Shown: positions 57,101-64,000 of the stretch, piece after piece
How positions within the stretch are numbered: position 1 is the first letter of the stretch
Layout of the letters: every line of letters begins with the position of its first letter
Source: Aurelia coerulea
Taxonomy: Eukaryota > Cnidaria > Scyphozoa > Semaeostomeae > Ulmaridae
Assembly (NCBI GenBank): GCA_039566865.1
Contig: CM076955.1
Location: forward strand, 3,536,501-3,600,500
DNA length: 64,000 nucleotides
Reading direction: 5' to 3'
Made by a program: the position numbers and the translations under genes
Notes under the pieces: model-generated
Databases searched by the model: none
What the model saw: the letters and a program-made list of their open reading frames with translations, nothing else
Told to the model about the DNA's origin: nothing

Positions 57101-60100
57101 AAGGGTGTATGGCATTGCGGTTTGAAACCTTTCTTCTGTGAAGGTGCACTAAGGCACAGTAATACAAGGAAGATATATTCAAATAGCACGAGGGATTTGG
57201 GCCTAAACCGTTCAGTTGCACACATCAGTTGAAGAGGAAACAGAGAAGAAAATAAGACAAGAAAGCAAGACAAAGATCAAAACAAGGTAAATAAATACGT
57301 AATCAAAACATCCGTGTCCTAACACGCTTGCTTTGATTTGGTAAAGTCACTCAACATTTAAACTGCAGAAGTGCTGGTAAGGGGTTTGTATGGGAACGAG
57401 AATTCTCTTGTTCGATTCTGGTCCATGATTTACTTGCCATTGAAATTGAATTCAATACAATCTTCAGATTTGGAAATAGAATTTAATTTTCAATGACAAG
57501 TAAATCATGGACCAGAATCGAATGTGGAATTCTCGTTCTTATACAATCCCCTTACCAGCATTTTCTTAATTTCTGGGTCTAATGATCAGTGATTGTACCA
57601 AACAATATAGTTTCACAATTGAGCTAGCTCTTGACTGATAGATAAGCACTTCATTTCTGAATATTGGCCAAATACTTTTTATTCCACAGCCCGTCAAACG
57701 TGTTAACTCTTTGACCCATCCGGTATATTCAGATTTGTATGTTGATCACCAATCCATGTACGCCTTTACTGAAACGCATAATTTTGAACTGCTATCGTAA
57801 ACCTAGAAACATTTAGACAGTTCAGAAAACTAAGCTCTGTTTTCTTTTTTCAACAGGCCTGAAGTATCTTTCCACAGTCTTAACGTAAGTACTTTGATGT
57901 TTTCACATTTCGATGAATTTATTCGAATGATAGAATCAGTGAGTTGGTTGTAGCATGCACAAATTTGGAATTTTTCTCACATATCTGATTTGTTATGTTG
58001 AATAAACAAGGTCAAAGTCTCGTGAAATTTTTATGTAATCACCCAGTTATTATTAGAATGATTATTATATTTTTAGCCATGGGAAGACTTGAAGATACCG
58101 GAGCCCGTAGACAAAGCTTTATCAGAGGTATGAGTTTGTTTAAGTCGTTTACAAAGATTTTAGGAGTCCCAAAATGATGTATTGGCGTTCACCTTACCGT
58201 ACAGTCATGAATGACGTTTGAATAACTTTGTGGTTTCAAATTCCGGTGTTGGTGTAATACGAGATCAACTGTTATATGACGTTTGAATAACTTTGTGGTT
58301 TCAAATTCCGGTTTTGATGTAATACGAGATCAACTGTTATACGAGTTGGCCACAGGGAGCCAGACAGCGTGATTTTTGATTGGTCAACACTAACAGACGT
58401 TAGAATTTGAAAATCCTTGTAACTAAGTTTCTTATGATGTACACAGATTAACAGGACTGGGTTGCAGGACACCAATTACTCTGGGTCATTGTGTACTGGG
58501 TCACGGGTACAGTACTGGGAATAAACACACTTCCTACAAGGTAGGTTGCTTCCAAAAATAGTTCCAAAGATAATCATGATATTTGATATCAATAATGATT
58601 ACAGAAGATTCCCTTCGATCAATTCAGTTGAAAGCATGGGCCAATAACATTTTCCACATTTAATTTTTTGAAAGATTTGACGTCCATGCTGTATTCATGT
58701 AAGAATTTCGCTTTCTTTTTCAGTTTTTCGAGATACTTCTGAGAACACATCTTTATTCGTGGTACTGGTAAGTGGTTGTGTCAATAACTATTCTCTACAG
58801 CCCGTTTTGCACCAGAGGAAAAGTGTAGTGTGACGCAAAAATATCGAGCATCAGCTCCCGAGAGAAAAATTGTTTTTCGCCGTGAGAAGTTTCTGATGTC
58901 GAAATGTAGCTGGAATCAATCCTATTTCTTGCGACAAACTTGTAAAAAAGTACCCACATTTAAGAAATCACCAAAACTCGATTATCAAAGCTGTTATAAA
59001 ATTTTCTTTTTGATCTTGGGGGTCAATAAAGATTTCTTGCACAGACACCCGGGGGCGGCCAAATTTGTTTGGCTAATGCCCGGGGCCGGGCACTGAGAAT
59101 ATGGCATATTCCCAGCAACTGTATAACACGAAAGCTCAAATGGAGCTGAAACGCCCTGGTGCCGGGTAAAATTACAGTAAAATGCCTGGGGGCCGGGGAA
59201 ATTTGTGAGCAAATGCCTTGGGGGGGGTGTCGCGGGGGATGGTCAGGGTAAGAATTTAAGAGACATTAAGAGAGCTAAATTTACGCATCGTTGTTTGACC
59301 AATCACAAGATCAGCTTTGATTAGTTGAATGATTAGCTGAGAGATTTATTGATTGCCTGTAATTAAAGGGGCTCCGTCGTCAAAATGTAAACAAACGATG
59401 ATTTTTGCAGTTTTTTGAAAGGTAATATCACACAGGATTTTCGTACTTTTTTCAAAATGAATGTTGCTGGTTAGGCATTAATCCTTGTACTTCACTAAGG
59501 AACAAACCAAACATTCATATTTTCTACGATTGCTCGGATATAAGTGGATTTTTAACGGTCACTTTTTGGTGGCTTGGGTGAAGCCACCAAACAAACTGCA
59601 GAGAACAATGGATGAACAATGGGTAATCCCCGACACGTGCGAGTTTACGGATTTGTTTACTGTTTGACGACTGAGTCCCTTTAATATATCGCCTAATGGA
59701 AGAAACAAATTACGTCTTAGGGACCTCAGTCACGACCAAGGCTTTGTAGATGAAACAAGAAAGAATATTCGATTTCTAGTTGCTGTTTTAGTCCGACGAA
59801 TGAAAAATGTAAGTCATTCATCTTCCTTGACACTCTTTCATACTGGGTGAATCAGAAAGTAGTTAACGCGTTTGGCGGGCTGTCGAATCAAAAGTATGTG
59901 GCTAATAATCAAAATTGAAATGTTAATCTATCAGTCAAAGGCTAACTTAGAAGTGAAAACAGTTGACACATTTGGCAGGCTGTGGAATAAAAAGTATGCG
60001 GCCGATATTCAAAACTGAAATGTTAATCAATTGGTCAAAGGCTAACTTAGATGTGAAAGAAGTTAACACACTCTGGCAGTCTGTGGAATAAAAAGTACGC

Positions 60101-62185
60101 GGCCGATATTCAAAACTGAAATATTAACCTATTAGTCAAAGACTAACTTAGATGTGAAAGAAGTTAACACACTTTGGCAGTCTGTGGAATAAAAAGTACG
60201 CGGCCGATAGTCAAAACTGAAATTTTAACCTATTAGTCAAAGACTAACTTAGATGTGAAAGAAGTTAACACACTTTGGCAGGCTGTGGAATAAGAAGTAT
60301 GTGGCTGATATTCAAAACTGAAATGTTAATCTATCAGTCAAAGGCTAACTTAGAAGTGAAAACAGTTGACACATTTGGCAGGCCTTGGAATAATAAGTAT
60401 GCGGCCGATATTCAAAACTGAAATGCTAATCTATCAGTCAAAGGCTAACTTAAATGTGAAGGAAGTTAACACGTTTGGCAGGCTGTGGAATCAAAAGTAT
60501 GCGGCTAATATTCAAAATTGAAATGCTAATCTATCAGTCAAAGGCTAACTTAAATGTGAAAGAAGTTAACACGTTTGGCAGGCTGTGGAATCAAAAGTAT
60601 GCGGCTAATATTCAAAATTGAAATGTTAATCTATTCAGTCAAAAGCTAACTTAGAAGTGAAAGCAGTTGACAAGTTTGGCAGGCTGTGGAATCAAAAGTA
60701 TGCGGCTAATATTCAAAATTGAAATGTTAATCTATCAGTCAAAGGCTATCTTAGAAGTGAAAACAGTCAACACATTTGGCAGGCTGTCGAATCAAAAGTA
60801 TGTGGCTAATAATCAAAATTGAAATGTTAATCTATCAGTCAAAGGCTAACTTAGAAGTGAAAACAGTTGACACATTTGGCAGGCCTTGGAATAATAAGTA
60901 TGCGGCCGATATTCAAAACTGAAATGCTAATCTATCAGTCAAAGGCTAACTTAAATGTGAAGGAAGTTAACACGTTTGGCAGGCTGTGGAATCAAAAGTA
61001 TGCGGCTAATATTCAAAATTGAAATGCTAATCTATCAGTCAAAGGCTAACTTAAATGTGAAAGAAGTTAACACGTTTGGCAGGCTGTGGAATCAAAAGTA
61101 TGCGGCTAATATTCAAAATTGAAATGTTAATCTATTCAGTCAAAAGCTAACTTAGAAGTGAAAGCAGTTGACAAGTTTGGCAGGCTGTGGAATAAAAAGT
61201 ACGCTTCCGATATTCAAAACTGAAATGTTAATCTATCAGTCAAAGGCTCTCTTAGATGTGAAAACATCTTTTTAAATCTCAACGGCAAGTAAATCATGGA
61301 CCAGATTCGAATGTGAAATTATCGTTTATCATACAAAGTTTTCACATCTTAGTTACCCTTTGACTGCTTGAATATCAGACGCAAAATTTTTATTTCACAG
61401 CCCCCCAAACGTTTTTGACTCACCCGTTTTTTACTCCAAACTTTTCGAATTCTGAGTTGTCGAATACAAATTGTCTTTAATTTTATCTATGTTCAAAATG
61501 ATTGCGATCGCCCTGTTAATATATCCTTTGTCCTTCAGCAATCATTTATCATATCTGCCCAAATTTCTTTAGGTGAAAAGATTTCTCATATTGTATCTTG
61601 CTTTTCTCTTTTGTGAACTCAAATTTGCACCCCCTCAAACTTGTTTTTTCATTTTTTTCCTTGCTCAAACTTTGTCCGATCACCCTGTAAATATATCCTT
61701 CGGCCTTCAGTAATCATAAAGTTTTCTCTTTGTCCATTCATGTCGATTCTTTGGAAAGCTTGATCGACGTTTTTTGATCGTTTTCAGTGTTTTCGAAAAC
61801 AAAAATTTTAAGAAACTCGCTTGTAGCTCTAAAAACTGAAAACAGAAAAATTTGCAAAAAATCCTAGAATCTAATTCAGGCCTTCTGCTAAAGATCAAGT
61901 CATAAATCTTCAAAATCGGTCTTGTGTACGATTTATCGTAGCCTGCCAAAAGTGCATAGTTTATTTTGGCGCACCCGGTAGCTGCGGAATGTTCTTCTCG
62001 GTGAAAAGATCTCTTATATCGCATGTTAGTTTTCTCAGATCTTTTCCTTCCCCTAAACGTACACGATTCCCAAGTTTATATATTGTTTGTTTTTCAACAG
62101 GTAGATCTTCCGAAATTTCTTCTTACCAAATGCCTTAAAAGATTTATGATTCATCTAGATTGTTATGCCAGGACGAAAGAACGAG
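54140..62185 (+). CDS. SNX14: Sorting nexin-14, exons from TM2 to mid-PXA (partial)
   Basis: SNX14 is an ER-anchored PXA-RGS-PX protein of the SNX13/14/19/25 group, linked to lipid-droplet contacts, autophagy and neuronal survival. Exons: 54140-54208, 55188-55245, 56611-56699, 57857-57884, 58077-58127, 58724-58767, 59721-59808, 62101-62185. All junctions are GT-AG and in phase (512 bases). The order matches human SNX14: a hydrophobic segment (VFTIWSFALGVALGFLLL), SNYPEIPNLLVLLSP, a conserved CxxC-x4-CxxH cluster (CTVCGKANCPRH), PWEDLKIPEPVDKALSE opening the PXA domain, FVDETRKNIRFLVAVLVRR, then VDLPKFLLTKCLKRFMIHLD. The exon for the N-terminus and first membrane segment was not found upstream, and exons after 62185 (rest of PXA, RGS, PX, PXC) were not seen before the window ends. 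Exons of 28, 44 and 51 bases are unusually small. Introns hold MITEs and a satellite array. Confidence 0.92.
54540..54860. repeat. Family J repeat
   Basis: It has TTAGAGAGGGCTTAAAG-type segments and a TAAATAGAGCTTTTACGGTA end. It is in the SNX14 intron after the 54140-54208 exon. Confidence 0.4.
55308..55587 (+). mobile_element. piggyBac-like MITE, family G
   Basis: GGGGTTCCATCTCCAAATTT at the left and TTTGGCGACAGAGCTCC at the right follow the family. TTAA precedes the left end at 55304-55307. It starts about 60 bases after the 55188-55245 exon of SNX14. Confidence 0.6.
56762..57723. mobile_element. Mariner-like MITE, family A, carrying a foldback insertion
   Basis: The ends CCTGGTGAGTC and GACCCATCCGG are inverted with few changes. 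TA stands at 56760-56761 and 57724-57725. Subterminal GGGCTGTGGAATAAAAAGTA and its inverse, and the central GGTCCATGATTTACTTG palindrome, define the family. It is in the SNX14 intron before the 28-base exon. Confidence 0.8.
56789..57004. mobile_element. Perfect foldback palindrome with 100-bp arms, 7-bp target duplication
   Basis: The arms 56789-56888 and 56905-57004 appear identical when inverted, around a 16-base loop. The ends are CATGGGTAGTTAGACACTGC and its inverse. GTTTGGT is duplicated at 56782-56788 and 57005-57011, and removing the insert restores the family A end ACACGTTTGGTGGGCTG. Confidence 0.9.
58213..58342. repeat. Two tandem copies of a 65-bp unit
   Basis: GACGTTTGAATAACTTTGTG begins units at 58213 and 58278, nearly identical. 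It is in a SNX14 intron. Confidence 0.85.
59367..59680 (+). mobile_element. piggyBac-like MITE, family G, with intact TTAA flanks
   Basis: AGGGGCTCCGTCGTC at the left and GACGACTGAGTCCCT at the right are inverted with some changes. TTAA stands at 59363-59366 and 59681-59684. It ends 40 bases before the 59721-59808 exon of SNX14. Confidence 0.8.
59843..61426. repeat. 14-unit ~100-bp satellite array inside a family A MITE
   Basis: TA, CTGGGTGAATC at the left and GACTCACCCG at the right are the family A ends. Between them the subterminal segment (GTTTGGCAGGCTGTGGAAT, then GCTAATATTCAAAATTGAAA, then CAGTCAAAGGCTAACTTA) is repeated 14 times, from about 59873 to 61260, with a period of 100-101 bases. 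The block 60381-60690 recurs nearly unchanged at 60882-61190, an offset of 501 bases (five units). The right part (61270-61426) is ordinary family A. It is in the SNX14 intron between the 59721 and 62101 exons. Confidence 0.93.
61714..61982 (-). repeat. Family K repeat
   Basis: TTGTCCATTCATGTCGATTC to TTTATTTTGGCGCACCCGGT, the inverse of 63205-63460. Its apparent peptide is only conserved because the DNA is repeated. It lies in the intron before the last SNX14 exon seen. Confidence 0.7.
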
Positions 62186-62271
62186 GTAATGGTCTTTGTT
62201 GGCCCAATTTTTCAAATACAGTCATTTACAAATGTTTTAAGGACATCAATCCTTGTTGATACCGGATAAGT

Positions 62272-62540
62272 AACAAACACGACCCCGTTTGAAAGACAAC
62301 TGCTTCCTGGATGTCAAGATTACAATATTGGCAAATGTATCAAATTTCATGGTGGACGTGTTCAAATTCATTTGATTTTTACCTGACTAAAATCGGCCAC
62401 TCCGTTCTGAAGTTACGCTCGATTTTCTCGGGAAACCGCTTCTAGAAACCTTAAAAACAGGCCTAAAATCACGACCAAATTTCCGTAATATTTCTGCCTT
62501 ATAGCAATGACTTCAACGAGTTTAAGTGCCGTTCATGTAT
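62272..62540 (+). repeat. Family D copy
   Basis: CCCCGTTTGAAAGACAACTG, TTTTTACCTGACTAAAATCG and AACCGCTTCTAGAAACC match family D. Confidence 0.6.
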
Positions 62541-62885
62541 CATATGCCGTTTTCAAATTGTATTGGCATGTCGCGAATCTTCGTTAGGTCCGTGACAACA
62601 ATAATGAACTCGCTTGGTACGTTGTAGCGTACTTTAATGAACAAAACAAAACTGACTACACGTTTCAAAACTCTCCTCACATCTCGCTGTTTTTTGAAGA
62701 CTCTCGCGTTCCCTCTCTACCTGTCAATCATCTTTTTCACATGGTTGCTAAGTTACGGAGTCCTTTTAGCGTCCAGGGAGGGGGGAACGACATCAATTTC
62801 CCACAGGTATCGTCTGAGCGGAATCTCATTTCAAATTTCATTGCAACTGTTGACTTTATCTTGAAAATAAGTCGAGCACAAAACC

Positions 62886-63060
62886 GTCACACAGCAACTT
62901 TTAATGTATGGTGTTAAAGAACTCCCTGATAAAATTGATAGAAATATCCTTGAGTTAACTCTACATTTTATCCATGAAACTGGTCGATTTGATTGGATTC
63001 ATTCAAATTTCCATTATCCGTCAAGCAGTCGCCAAGCTCCCTTTTTGTGAAGGCTCTTTT
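62886..63060 (+). mobile_element. Non-LTR retrotransposon tail fragment
   Basis: The frame reads QLLMYGVKELPDKIDRNIL, ELTLHFIHETGRFDWIHS, matching the minus-strand remnant at 30769-30981. Only the extreme C-terminus is present. Confidence 0.45.
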
Positions 63061-63204
63061 TGTAGTTTTATGTGGTTGTTGCACTTTGTTTCATGTTCTT
63101 GCCACTGGTAGACATGATATTTTGTTCCTCGTGGTATCTTCTTTGTAGTACTGTAGAGTATTTTTAGGTAGTGTTGTGAGTATCATGTGTAATAAATTTT
63201 TGAT

Positions 63205-64000
63205 GGAATACCGGGTGCGCCAAAATAAACTATGCACTTTTGGCAGGCCACGATAAATCGTACACTGGACCGATTTTGAAGATTTATGACTTAATCTATA
63301 GCAGAAAGCCTGAATTGGATTCTAGGATTTTTTTGCAAATTTTTCCGTTTTCACTTTTTAGAGCTACAAGCGAGTTTCTTAAAATGTTCGTTTTCGAAAA
63401 CACTGAAAACCATCAAAAAACGTTGATCAAATTTTCTAAAGAATCAACATGAATGGACAAAGGGAAAACATTTTCAGCGTGATTTGGAGATTTGGAAATT
63501 AATTATTGTAAACTTCTGCACGAGCGTTATTTCAATGATTGGCCTGTTGCGAAATTCTGTTGTAGTTACAATAAAGTACCGCCCCAAAAGCAGTCACAAA
63601 ATCAAAAATGTAACAAGAATCCATGCTTGCTGGCCCCATGACTTGGCCTCGCTTGTCTTTTTAACCCCTTTGACACAGGAACACAACCTGCACCAAAGCA
63701 TAAATTCAATGACATTACAAAAGAAAAGACATTCCTTTATACCCTTAAAATATTATTACATTTCTCCCAATATAGTACGAACTCTCATAAAGCAGCTTAC
63801 AATTAGTCGATTTCTAAATCCCAAATCACCACGAAAAAGTTTTCTCTTTGTCCATTCATATCGATTCTTTAGAAAGTTTGATCGATGTTTTTTGATCGTT
63901 TTCAGTGTTTTCGAAAACGAAAATTTTAAGAAACTCGCTTGTAGCTCTAAAAACTGAAAACAGAAAAATTTGCAAAAAATCCTAGAATCTAATTCAGGCT
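63205..64000. mobile_element. Terminal-inverted-repeat element of family K, cut by the window end
   Basis: The segment 63205-63460 (ACCGGGTGCGCCAAAATAAA to TCAACATGAATGGACAAAGG) recurs inverted from 63838 to the window edge, so the two may be the arms of one element around a 380-base centre. The right terminus is outside the window. Confidence 0.55.

Larger units (their letters stand above)
62186..64000. other. SNX14 intron running off the window
   Basis: After the donor at 62186 no further SNX14 exon was recognised. The span holds a family D copy, a LINE remnant and two family K repeats. Confidence 0.6.

Noticed and set aside
59843..61426. Array considered as a protein repeat gene
   Set aside because: The period is 100-101 bases, which does not keep frame, and stops occur in every unit.
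63484..63957. 157-residue plus-strand open frame
   Set aside because: It crosses a family K repeat and has no recognisable domain; the apparent conservation with 61707-62024 is repeat DNA.

Overview
The window is nuclear DNA from an invertebrate animal, most likely an anthozoan cnidarian such as a stony coral. This is inferred from animal-type, intron-rich genes (TMEM16/anoctamin, SNX8, LYRM7, SNX14), AT-rich introns with GT-AG splice sites, and a very high density of short palindromic DNA transposons. Nothing in the sequence fixes the species. No prokaryotic, organellar or viral genes were seen.

Four protein-coding genes can be built from spliced exons. (1) An anoctamin-7-like gene on the minus strand occupies 19820 down to 1: nine exons, an ATG at 19820, and a 3' end cut by the window edge, perhaps by one base of the stop codon. 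(2) SNX8 on the plus strand (22470-42680) is complete: 13 exons, 519 codons, EH-like plus PX plus BAR domains. (3) LYRM7 on the minus strand is represented by its main coding exon (45311-45628); its first exon was not located. (4) SNX14 on the plus strand is represented by eight exons from 54140 to 62185 (second membrane segment to the middle of the PXA domain); its first exon was not found and the rest lies beyond the window. Anoctamin and SNX8 are divergent, SNX8 and LYRM7 convergent, LYRM7 and SNX14 divergent. SNX8 and SNX14 are both sorting nexins, SNX8 acting on endosomes and SNX14 on the ER and its contacts. Anoctamins are membrane channels or scramblases and LYRM7 is a mitochondrial complex III assembly factor. 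I see no sign that the four act together.

Most of the rest of the window is transposon. Target-site duplications identify several groups: Mutator-like elements with 9-bp duplications (three copies, all in anoctamin introns), Tc1/mariner-like MITEs flanked by TA (two pairs sit back to back and share one TA), hAT-like elements with 8-bp duplications, piggyBac-like MITEs flanked by TTAA, and large foldback palindromes. Nesting is common: at 3003-5570 three families are stacked inside one another, and at 59843-61426 the terminal repeat of a mariner-like MITE has expanded into a 14-unit satellite with a higher-order period. Non-LTR retrotransposons are present only as 5'-truncated remnants. The points most worth checking are the altered calcium-site residues of the anoctamin, the MITE-to-satellite conversion, the Mutator-like family carrying CRE palindromes, and the intronic CCAAT-box minisatellite of SNX8.
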